Shown here piece after piece: positions 1 through 5,911 of a stretch of 9,565 nt of DNA (position 1 is the first letter of the stretch; the number at the start of each line of letters is the position of its first letter). This DNA comes from Pseudomonadota bacterium (GTDB lineage Bacteria > Desulfobacterota > Syntrophia > Syntrophales > JADFWA01): NCBI GenBank assembly GCA_030596145.1, contig JAUVKS010000051.1:1-9565 (forward strand), read 5' to 3'. The translations under genes were made by a program, and so were the position numbers. The notes beneath the pieces were generated by a model, which did not search any database, was not told the DNA's origin, and saw only the letters and a list, made by a program, of their open reading frames with translations.

Positions 1-209
1 CTTATGGATATCATATTTTTAAGGTTCTGAAGAAAGATAAAGGTAAAAAGATAAGTTTTTTCGAAGTAAAGAAGCAGATTATATCTGAATTGAGAAGGGA
101 AAAGGAAGAACGTGAGTATATGAACTGGTTAGGGAGGTTAAAGTCGGAGACAGTGATAAAAATTAACAGGAACCTCCTCGGGAAAGTCGAAGTATCAAAA
201 AAAAAGTGA
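1..209 (+). CDS. Parvulin-type peptidyl-prolyl isomerase, C-terminal fragment
   Basis: This is an open frame running in from the left edge, with first full codon at 3 and stop TGA at 207-209, leaving 68 residues. It begins YGYHIFKV, the last beta strand of a parvulin (PpiC/SurA) domain, and continues as a lysine- and glutamate-rich helical tail. The next gene ends in the same way: IGFHIIKV, then a basic linker, a helix with REEI, and a W-containing segment (YMNWLGRL here, FYEWLEKL there). The two therefore look like tandem paralogues. The family catalyses cis-trans isomerisation of prolyl bonds, and members with this tail usually act as periplasmic chaperones for outer-membrane proteins. The signal peptide and active-site half lie outside the window, so export is inferred from the neighbour. 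The stop codon is embedded in the AAGTGACTAAAG repeat that follows. Confidence 0.8.
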   Translation, partial: YGYHIFKVLKKDKGKKISFFEVKKQIISELRREKEEREYMNWLGRLKSETVIKINRNLLGKVEVSKKK

Positions 210-299
210 CTAAAGTTTTAAGTGCCTAAAGTGAACTAAAGTTGAAATGATTAAAATCTCTGACTTTAGGCACTTTAGCTCACTTTAGTCACTTAAAAC
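206..299. repeat. Short-period inverted repeat, CTAAAGTG family, copy 1
   Basis: The gap between the two parvulin genes is almost wholly made of a 9-10 bp word (GTGACTAAA, GTGCCTAAA, GTGAACTAAA). It runs in one direction on the left and in reverse complement on the right. The arm at 215-242 pairs with 272-299 at 26 of 28 positions around a 29-nt loop. A shifted register gives a perfect 12-bp match (221-232 with 263-274). The left end overlaps the stop codon of the upstream gene. There is no T-run after the stem, so it does not look like a standard intrinsic terminator. A second copy lies after the next gene. Its function is unknown. It could stabilise or process the mRNA between the two genes, or be a spreading intergenic repeat. 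Confidence 0.85.
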
Positions 300-306
300 T
301 TAAACT

Positions 307-314
307 GGTAGGTG
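307..314 (+). promoter_or_regulatory. Ribosome binding site of the parvulin gene
   Basis: GGTAGGTG lies just before ATG 318, with about 5 nt between GGTAGG and the start. A possible GTG start at 312 falls inside this site, which favours the ATG at 318. Confidence 0.55.
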
Positions 315-317
315 TTT

Positions 318-1286
318 ATGAAAATATTAAAAATATCTATATTTGTTTGTCTTACGGTTATGTTTCTGTCAGTTCCGCTGAATGCCAAGGTTGTAGACAG
401 AATCGTTGCCATTGTTAATGATGAAGTTATAACCCTCTTCGAGTTGAACAGTGCCCTTGAGCCTCATTTGAAGAAAATAGAAGAATCCTATAAAGGGGAA
501 AACAGGAAAAGGATTATTGAGGAGACCAGGTTAGCAATGTTGAATAAGATGATCGATGATACCCTGGTGAGGCAGGAGGCGAAGAAGCTTGGGATTGTTG
601 TAAAAGAGGAAGATGTAACGGAAGCCATAGGGGATATACTCTCCAGAAGAAATATAAGTATGGGAGAATTTACAAAGATTCTTGCCGAAGAGGGGAGCAG
701 CTTCGAGGTATATAAGGAGGATGTTAAGGAACATCTGATGAAGGTTGGACTCATAGGGAGAAATATAAGGTCCAAAGTTTCCATCACCGATGAGGAGATT
801 GGAGACTATTATTCTACGCACAGGGAAGATTATGAAGGTGAGGAAGCGGTCAGGATACAGCAGATACTTATCATTGTCCCGAAGGACTGCAATGCAAAGG
901 AGAAGCGCAAACTTAAGGCCGATGCAAAAATGGTACACAAAAGAGTAAAGGGAGGGGAACCCTTTGAATTGTTAGCGAGCAAGTATTCCCAGGGGCCTGC
1001 CGCACAAGTGGGCGGCGATCTCGGCTTTGTCGAAAAGGGGATGATGTTTCCGGTGGTGGACGAGGCGGCCTTCAAATTAGGGAACGGCGAAACAAGTGAT
1101 GTTATCGAGTCACATATAGGTTTTCATATTATCAAGGTGACAGACAGGAAAGGTGCGGGAATAAAGTCACTCAAATCAGTTCGTGAAGAGATTAAAGATA
1201 TAATAGGAAGGATGAAGGTTGAGAAGAAATTTTATGAGTGGCTTGAAAAACTTAGAAAAAAATCTTACATAGAGATAAGGCTCTAA
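318..1286 (+). CDS. SurA/PpiC-like periplasmic peptidyl-prolyl isomerase
   Basis: The 322-residue product starts with a signal peptide: basic MKILK, a hydrophobic stretch at about 6-21, and likely cleavage after LNA at 23. The mature protein opens with VVDRIVAIVNDEVIT, the typical N-terminal strand of SurA-type chaperones, followed by a helical chaperone domain to about 150. A single parvulin domain spans roughly 176-275, with QQILI, the YSQGPAAQVGGDLGF block and the closing GFHIIKV strand. A helical tail follows. E. coli SurA has two parvulin domains and about 430 residues, so this is a shorter, one-domain relative. It should act in the periplasm on unfolded outer-membrane or secreted proteins. 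ATG 318 was chosen over GTG 312 because the latter lies in the ribosome site. The gene follows a paralogue and precedes uvrA. SurA, PrsA or PpiC labels would all be defensible. Confidence 0.88.
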   Translation: MKILKISIFVCLTVMFLSVPLNAKVVDRIVAIVNDEVITLFELNSALEPHLKKIEESYKGENRKRIIEETRLAMLNKMIDDTLVRQEAKKLGIVVKEEDVTEAIGDILSRRNISMGEFTKILAEEGSSFEVYKEDVKEHLMKVGLIGRNIRSKVSITDEEIGDYYSTHREDYEGEEAVRIQQILIIVPKDCNAKEKRKLKADAKMVHKRVKGGEPFELLASKYSQGPAAQVGGDLGFVEKGMMFPVVDEAAFKLGNGETSDVIESHIGFHIIKVTDRKGAGIKSLKSVREEIKDIIGRMKVEKKFYEWLEKLRKKSYIEIRL

Positions 1287-1424
1287 AGTCAAAGAAGTGT
1301 AAAGTGCCTAAAGTGAGCTAAAGTTAATGTACAGGCCTTCGGCGTGGTCAAATTTAAAACAGGCTGTGCTGAAAGCGCATTCTTTAACTTTAGGCACTTT
1401 AGTTCACTTTAAACTTTAGCTCAC
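1281..1424. repeat. Short-period inverted repeat, CTAAAGTG family, copy 2
   Basis: This fills most of the 214-bp gap before uvrA. The left arm (about 1281-1326) contains CTAAAGTC, AAAGTGCCTAAAGT and GTGAGCTAAAGT. The right arm (about 1384-1424) carries their reverse complements. Exact matches are 1301-1314 with 1387-1400 (14 bp) and 1313-1324 with 1413-1424 (12 bp), so alternative pairings are possible. The arms are separated by about 60 bp of ordinary-looking sequence with no recognisable feature. The first word overlaps the TAA stop of the parvulin gene. The remaining stretch to uvrA (1425-1500) is AT-rich, and I see no convincing promoter or LexA operator in it. Confidence 0.85.
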
Positions 1425-1500
1425 TCCTAATCAATAATTGCAAAGATTTTGTCATATCAACAAACTATTGTCGATGTTGAGGCACTAAGCGTCTGATTAC

Positions 1501-4362
1501 ATGGATCATATAAAAATAAGGGGTGCGCGGCAGCACAACCTGAAAAATATAAATATTGATATTCCCAGAGATGAGCTTGTCGTGATGACCGGGGTCAGCG
1601 GTTCTGGTAAGTCGTCTCTGGCCTTTGATACAATCTATGCCGAGGGGCAGAGACGGTATGTGGAGTCTCTGTCTACCTATGCCCGGCAGTTTATCGGTCA
1701 GCTGGACAAACCCGAAGTCGAATCGATAGAGGGATTGTCTCCCGCCATAGCTATTGAGCAAAGAACAGCAAGCCAGAACCCCCGTTCAACAGTAGGAACC
1801 GTAACCGAGATATACGATTACCTCCGCCTTCTGTATGCCCGGATAGGAGTGCCCCACTGTCATAAATGCGGAAGAGAAATTAAATCCCAGTCTGTCGACA
1901 TGATGTTGGATAACGTACTCGCATTTCCCGAAAAGACAAGGATAGACATCATGTCTCCCATCGTCAGAGGAAAGAAGGGTGAGTTTCAGAAGGAATTTAA
2001 GAAATTGCGCAGGGATGGATTTGTCCGTGTCAGGGTTGATGGGGAAAACAGGGATCTTGCTGAAGATATTGTCCTGGATAAGAACAAGCGCCATAATGTT
2101 GATGTTGTCGTTGACAGGCTTATCGTGAAGGAGGGGATAAGGAAACGGTTGAGGGATTCTCTTGAGATCGCCGTGGGCCTTTCAGAGGGGCTTGTCAGGA
2201 TAGCCGTCCACGGGGGTGAAGAGATTATCTTCAGTGAGAGGTATGCCTGTCCGGAATGCGGCGTCAGCATTGCTGAGATGACTCCAAGGATGTTTTCGTT
2301 CAACAGTCCTTATGGTGCCTGCCACGACTGTAGTGGTCTGGGAACGAGGATGTATTTTGACGAGGATCTGGTTGTCCCCGATCCGGGACTTTCTATAAGA
2401 GAAGGTGCTATCGTTCCCTGGGAGAGGAGGAATTCCCTTAATTTTTACCAGATGCTGGAGTCCCTTTCCAAACATTACCGATTTGATGTGAACATGCCAT
2501 TTAATAGATTGCCGGAAAAGGTCAGAACAGTCCTTTTGTACGGTTCAGGAGATGAAGAGATTAAATTCTATTTCGACAGGGATGGCAGACGGTACTTTTA
2601 CAGCAGGCCCTTTGAAGGTGTAATAAACAATCTTGACCGACGATACAAGGAAACAAGTTCTAACGATGTAAGAATGGATCTAACGAGGTACATCAATCTA
2701 AGGGAATGTCCGACCTGCTACGGCGCCAAGCTGAAAAAAGAGAGTCTGTCTGTGACTGTCGGTGAAAAGAATATATATGAAGTGTGCCAGATGTCGATCG
2801 GAGAGTGTATGCGTTTCTTTGACGTTCTTTCCCTGTCAGATCATGATAACATCGTATCTGAGAGGATACTGAAGGAAATAAAAGGGAGGCTCCGATTTCT
2901 CCTCGATGTGGGTATGGATTATATCAATCTGGCCAGATCATCGGGCACCCTTTCCGGCGGGGAATGGCAGCGCATCAAACTTGCAACGCAGATAGGTTCC
3001 GGCCTTGTCGGTGTTCTTTATGTATTGGATGAGCCTACAGTTGGCCTTCACCAGAGGGATAACATCAGACTTATTTCAACACTTAAGCGTCTGCGGGATA
3101 TGGGGAATACGGTTCTGGTGGTGGAACATGATGCGGAAATGATGATGTCCTCTGATTGTATTGTTGATATGGGGCCGGGTGCTGGATTGAATGGGGGTAA
3201 GGTTGTCTTTCAGGGCACACCGGAGGAGATTTGTAAGAGCGAAAAATCCCTGACTGGTGGATATCTTTCAGGAATGCTGTCCATTCCAGTACCCGATCGG
3301 CGACGACGTATCCCGGATCGATTTATAGTCCTTGAAGGTGCCCACGAAAATAACCTGAAGGATATAGATATAGAGATTCCAGTGGGAGTTTTTACATGTG
3401 TGACCGGTGTGTCAGGTTCAGGAAAGAGCACCATGGTTGTCGAAACGCTGTACAAGGCACTTGCCAGGAGACTGTACAGGTATAAGGGCAGGGTGGGGAA
3501 GGTGAAACAGATAAGAGACCTGGGTGGAGTCGAGAGGGTCATTATCATGAACCAGCAGCCGATAGGGCGTACCCCCCGATCAAATCCGGTTACGTATACG
3601 GGAGCTTTTACCCATATTAGGGATCTTTTTGCCAGGCTTTCTGAGTCTCGAGTCAGGGGGTATAAGCTGGGACGGTTCAGTTTTAATATCAAAGGGGGAA
3701 GATGTGAGTCATGCCAGGGGAATGGTTTGATAAAAGTAGAAATGCATTTTCTGCCGGACGTTTATGTGACCTGTCATGTGTGTCACGGAAAGAGATTCAA
3801 TGAGGATACCCTGGAGATCAGGTATAAAGGGAAGAACGTAGCGGATATCCTGGATATGACTGTCACTCAGGCACTTTCATTTTTTGACAGCGTTCCAGCA
3901 ATAAAATCAAGGCTGCAACTTCTCTTCGATGTAGGTCTGGGATACATTAAATTGGGCCAGTCTGCGACGACCCTCTCCGGAGGAGAGGCCCAGAGGATAA
4001 AACTGGCAAGGGAATTGGGTAAACGAACTATGACAAATACCCTCTATATACTTGATGAGCCGACTATAGGTCTTCACTTTGCGGATATTCAGAAGCTTCT
4101 TGATGTTTTGATGAGATTGGTGGATATGAAAAACACCGTGGTGGTGATTGAACATAACCTGGATGTGATCAAATCTGCTGATTATGTAATCGATCTCGGT
4201 CCAGAAGGTGGGGAAAAAGGAGGAAGAATCATAGCTTCCGGAACGCCTGAGGAAGTGGCGGAGGTGAAAGATTCTGCAACCGGGCAGTTTATGAGTAAGG
4301 TGTTGTATGAGCAGTCAGCTCTCAGCCGTCAGCAAGATAAAGAAAAACAATCTTTCGTCTAA
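1501..4362 (+). CDS. uvrA: UvrABC excinuclease subunit A (ATPase, damage recognition)
   Basis: The 953-residue protein matches UvrA end to end; the E. coli protein has 940. It is the cytoplasmic dimeric ATPase that finds bulky DNA lesions and loads UvrB in nucleotide excision repair. Both ABC modules are intact. Module I has Walker A GVSGSGKS (31-38), signature LSGGE (484-488) and Walker B LDEP with D510/E511. Module II has Walker A at 636-642, signature LSGGE (825-829) and D852/E853. Zinc-binding cysteines are visible at 250/253/274/277 and 735/738/758/761, plus a CHKC pair at 120/123. The start matches the family's opening (MDHIKIRGARQHNLKNI), and an in-frame stop at 1486-1488 rules out a longer form. 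No clear Shine-Dalgarno precedes it. Module I's signature reads GGEWQ, where A or S is usual. The last 17 or so residues (EQSALSRQQDKEKQSFV) are encoded by a 7-bp repeat and probably are not ancestral. Confidence 0.98.
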   Translation: MDHIKIRGARQHNLKNINIDIPRDELVVMTGVSGSGKSSLAFDTIYAEGQRRYVESLSTYARQFIGQLDKPEVESIEGLSPAIAIEQRTASQNPRSTVGTVTEIYDYLRLLYARIGVPHCHKCGREIKSQSVDMMLDNVLAFPEKTRIDIMSPIVRGKKGEFQKEFKKLRRDGFVRVRVDGENRDLAEDIVLDKNKRHNVDVVVDRLIVKEGIRKRLRDSLEIAVGLSEGLVRIAVHGGEEIIFSERYACPECGVSIAEMTPRMFSFNSPYGACHDCSGLGTRMYFDEDLVVPDPGLSIREGAIVPWERRNSLNFYQMLESLSKHYRFDVNMPFNRLPEKVRTVLLYGSGDEEIKFYFDRDGRRYFYSRPFEGVINNLDRRYKETSSNDVRMDLTRYINLRECPTCYGAKLKKESLSVTVGEKNIYEVCQMSIGECMRFFDVLSLSDHDNIVSERILKEIKGRLRFLLDVGMDYINLARSSGTLSGGEWQRIKLATQIGSGLVGVLYVLDEPTVGLHQRDNIRLISTLKRLRDMGNTVLVVEHDAEMMMSSDCIVDMGPGAGLNGGKVVFQGTPEEICKSEKSLTGGYLSGMLSIPVPDRRRRIPDRFIVLEGAHENNLKDIDIEIPVGVFTCVTGVSGSGKSTMVVETLYKALARRLYRYKGRVGKVKQIRDLGGVERVIIMNQQPIGRTPRSNPVTYTGAFTHIRDLFARLSESRVRGYKLGRFSFNIKGGRCESCQGNGLIKVEMHFLPDVYVTCHVCHGKRFNEDTLEIRYKGKNVADILDMTVTQALSFFDSVPAIKSRLQLLFDVGLGYIKLGQSATTLSGGEAQRIKLARELGKRTMTNTLYILDEPTIGLHFADIQKLLDVLMRLVDMKNTVVVIEHNLDVIKSADYVIDLGPEGGEKGGRIIASGTPEEVAEVKDSATGQFMSKVLYEQSALSRQQDKEKQSFV

Positions 4363-4384
4363 TCCGTTGTTTTTGCTGAAAGCT
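4315..4384. repeat. 7-bp-period TCAGC repeat with inverted partner at the uvrA/fis convergence
   Basis: TCAGC recurs exactly every 7 bp at 4315, 4322 and 4329, inside the last codons of uvrA. An inverted partner GCTGAAAGCT lies at 4375-4384, matching AGCTCTCAGC (4317-4326) at 9 of 10 positions. Between them, AAAAACAA (4343-4350) and TTGTTTTT (4367-4374) are perfect reverse complements. The whole can fold as a nested hairpin spanning the convergent gene ends, and might serve as a weak two-way terminator. It is a third repeat family, unrelated in sequence to the CTAAAGTG and TTGGTT families but similar in design. Confidence 0.55.
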
Positions 4385-4389
4385 ACTTA

Positions 4390-4692
4390 CTACTTTTTAC
4401 AGTTGATTCCAAGTTTGCCCATTTTCTTGTGAAGGGTGTTTCTGTTTATTCCGAGAAAATCTGCGGCGGCAGTCTTCACATTGTTGGAACGTTTCAAGGC
4501 TATTTTGATCAAGCTCCTTTCAACTATTGATAACACCTCTTCATATAATCTGCTCTTCTCTGTGCCCTTCGAGTGGAGTAGGGTAACGATGTCTTCGAGC
4601 TTTCTTCCAATAATATCTTCCACAACTGGAAATGATGATGTTTCCTGAACTGCTTCATCCATGATTGTTTTATTGAAATTTTGTACATCCAT
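4390..4692 (-). CDS. Small Fis-family helix-turn-helix DNA-binding protein
   Basis: The 100-residue protein has a C-terminal Fis-type (HTH_8) helix-turn-helix at about 57-97. VERSLIKIALKRSNNVKTAA is followed by ADFLGINRNTLHKKMGKLGI, which closely resembles the end of E. coli Fis and of NtrC-type activators. The N-terminal half (about 1-50) is short and acidic and shows no receiver or AAA+ domain, so it is a stand-alone DNA binder rather than a fragment of an NtrC-like protein. It probably acts as a nucleoid-associated or local regulator; its targets cannot be told from the sequence. ATG 4692 is preferred, though an in-frame GTG at 4701 exists. The AGGGG at 4704-4708 is a little far from the ATG (11 nt) and too near the GTG (2 nt), so the start is uncertain by three residues. 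It is the last gene of the moaC unit and converges with uvrA, 27 bp away. Confidence 0.85.
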   Translation of the reverse strand: MDVQNFNKTIMDEAVQETSSFPVVEDIIGRKLEDIVTLLHSKGTEKSRLYEEVLSIVERSLIKIALKRSNNVKTAAADFLGINRNTLHKKMGKLGINCKK

Positions 4693-4730
4693 CGCAGGCA
4701 CCGCCCCTGTCTATATTTTATTAAGAATGG

Positions 4731-5249
4731 TTAGAAGTGAAACATCTTGATGTAAATAACTGCTAAAAGGACAATAGCCGCAAGCCAGGCCGAAATAATA
4801 TTTGATATTTTTTTTATGGGATGTTCAATCAAATCCTGCACCTCTTCGTCTACATTTTCCTTGCCCACATTATCAACAATTTTTTGAACCAGGGCTGTAA
4901 ATTTTTCGTAAGAATTGGACAGGACATGAAATCCCTTTGTTGTAGTCAATAAGAGATATACCTTTTTTCTTATAATAATGGTACCGACATTGGTAATATT
5001 TTCCCAGTTGAAGTCTTTCTTCCTGAGGAGCTTTTTTATCTTAATACCGTCATCCCTTGTGGTTACCTCGCGAGAGATCGATTCAAGAAAGATATAGAGC
5101 AGTGGTATGAAGATGATGAACAGGACTATTTTTTCTATAGGAGAACCACCGGCGAACAGTGTAAATAAAATGAGTACGAAAAGAAGAAATATATCTATTG
5201 CAAAAGGAATTAGTAAAGCCCTTCTGATTTTATGTATGCTGGTTGACAT
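4731..5249 (-). CDS. Small membrane protein with PH-like cytoplasmic domain, function unknown
   Basis: The 172-residue protein has two close hydrophobic segments at about 11-33 and 40-57 and a third at 150-168 near the C-terminus. Between them is a soluble stretch (about 60-128) rich in alternating strand patterns (GIKIKKLLRKKDFNWENI, then KVYLLLTTTKGFHVL), followed by a helix. That layout resembles bacterial PH-like membrane proteins, but I recognise no named family and no catalytic motif, so the role is unknown. ATG 5249 is chosen as the start. An in-frame TTG at 5321 would add 24 residues, but those codons are exactly the TTGGTT repeat (residues such as NQSNQQNQQN) and carry no ribosome site. 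No strong Shine-Dalgarno precedes ATG 5249 either. It lies between moaC and the Fis-type gene on the same strand, 38 bp before the latter, so co-transcription is likely. Confidence 0.75.
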   Translation of the reverse strand: MSTSIHKIRRALLIPFAIDIFLLFVLILFTLFAGGSPIEKIVLFIIFIPLLYIFLESISREVTTRDDGIKIKKLLRKKDFNWENITNVGTIIIRKKVYLLLTTTKGFHVLSNSYEKFTALVQKIVDNVGKENVDEEVQDLIEHPIKKISNIISAWLAAIVLLAVIYIKMFHF

Positions 5250-5259
5250 ATTATAAATG

Positions 5260-5326
5260 TTTTGTTGGTTTTGTTGGTTCGATTGGTTAACCAATACAAC
5301 TAATACAACCAACTGAACCAATTGAA
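5260..5326. repeat. 9-bp-period inverted repeat, TTGGTT family
   Basis: The moaC-to-membrane-protein gap holds 9-bp units ending in TTGGTT on the left half (5260-5288) and AACCAA units on the right half (5289-5326). They meet at a perfect 14-bp palindrome, ATTGGTTAACCAAT (5282-5295). In RNA the arms would form successive 7-bp stems separated by 2-nt mismatched linkers, and the second stem closes only through G-U pairs. The array starts immediately after the moaC stop codon. Its 9-bp period leaves it without stops in the frame of the next gene, which produces a false N-terminal extension. Confidence 0.85.
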
Positions 5327-5809
5327 CTATTCTTTCTGTCTTATAAAGGTTCCGCTCTTACCGCCACGTTTTGTTATCAGTTTTATGTCTGACAGTATTA
5401 TTTCCCTGTCAGCGGATTTGCACATATCGTAAATAGTCAGGGCCGCTGCACTAACGGCGGTCATTGCCTCCATTTCCACACCGGTTTTTCCAATGGTCTT
5501 AACCTTAGCTTCAATGGTTATCTCGCCTCTCTCGGCATTGCTTGAAAAGTCGATACCTATCCCCGTCAGTTCGAGTGGGTGACACATGGGAATAATGTCA
5601 CTTGTCTTCTTGGCGGCCATAATTCCCGCAATCCTTGCAACACCGAATACATCCCCTTTTGCCATCCCTCCCTCATCGATAATCATTAGGGTATCCGGGT
5701 TCATCAGAACTTTCCCCTGAGCCACTGCCTCTCTGAGTGTGGGTTCCTTGGAGGTAACATCAACCATTGTTGATTTACCTTTTTCGTCGAGGTGGGTGAA
5801 TTTATTCAT
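5327..5809 (-). CDS. moaC: Cyclic pyranopterin monophosphate synthase (MoaC)
   Basis: The 160-residue protein is a full-length MoaC, a cytoplasmic hexameric enzyme. It converts the cyclic dihydro-GTP made by MoaA into cyclic pyranopterin monophosphate, an early step of molybdenum cofactor synthesis. Family blocks appear in order: MVDVTSKE (15-22), KGDVFGVARIAGIMAAKKTS (51-70), IPMCHPLE (73-80), GKTGVEMEAMTAVSAAALTI (107-126), YDMCK (127-131) and RGGKSG near the end. K51, H77, E112, E114, D128 and K131 fall at the positions known as functional in the E. coli enzyme. No other moa or moe genes lie in the window, so the rest of the pathway must be elsewhere. The gene begins a new transcription unit after murI, with a promoter candidate at 5879-5907. 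Its Shine-Dalgarno is weak. The stop codon touches the TTGGTT repeat. Confidence 0.97.
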   Translation of the reverse strand: MNKFTHLDEKGKSTMVDVTSKEPTLREAVAQGKVLMNPDTLMIIDEGGMAKGDVFGVARIAGIMAAKKTSDIIPMCHPLELTGIGIDFSSNAERGEITIEAKVKTIGKTGVEMEAMTAVSAAALTIYDMCKSADREIILSDIKLITKRGGKSGTFIRQKE

Positions 5810-5878
5810 AAAGGTGTTTCTTTTCAGTTGTTGAATAAATTGTGTTGAGAACTTGTAAGAGAATGCTACGGAGAACCG

Positions 5879-5907
5879 TAAATAGCACAGTAAATTTTTT
5901 CAGTCAA
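5879..5907 (-). promoter_or_regulatory. Sigma70-type promoter candidate for moaC and the genes after it
   Basis: On the minus strand, TTGACT (5907-5902) and TATTTA (5884-5879) are separated by exactly 17 bp, close to the TTGACA/TATAAT consensus. Transcription would begin near 5872 and leave a leader of about 60 nt before the moaC start at 5809. The -35 box lies only 4 bp beyond the murI stop codon. The 102-bp gap holds no other clear signal and no long hairpin of a molybdenum-cofactor riboswitch kind. The spacing and match are seen in the sequence; activity is inferred. Confidence 0.5.
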
Positions 5908-5911
5908 GTTT

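Noticed and set aside
1315..1386. A small RNA gene or tRNA in the central part of the gap before uvrA
   Set aside because: No cloverleaf, T-arm motif or strong internal stem was found in this stretch.
206..1424. CRISPR array or insertion sequence bounded by the two CTAAAGTG repeats
   Set aside because: Units are 9-10 bp without unique spacers, and the enclosed gene is a housekeeping foldase rather than a transposase. No target-site duplication is visible.
1425..1500. Promoter or LexA operator before uvrA
   Set aside because: uvrA is often SOS-controlled, so I looked for CTGT-N8-ACAG and GAAC-N4-GTTC type palindromes and for spaced -35/-10 boxes. Only poor matches such as TTGTCA without a well-placed -10 were present.
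3210..3692. A 160-codon minus-strand open frame within uvrA
   Set aside because: It is antisense to the second ABC module of uvrA, with no recognisable domain or ribosome site.
4343..4374. AAAAACAA/TTGTTTTT as a confident intrinsic terminator between uvrA and the Fis-type gene
   Set aside because: The stem is almost pure A-T with a 16-nt loop. A terminator role is possible in the convergent setting but not strong enough to annotate separately; it is described within the repeat feature.
5867..5880. Small hairpin TACGG-AGAA-CCGTA as a terminator for murI or a leader element for moaC
   Set aside because: The stem is only 5 bp and no T-run follows on the minus strand. On the plus strand the T-run is more than 10 bp away. 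It also overlaps the predicted transcription start, so it is most likely chance.
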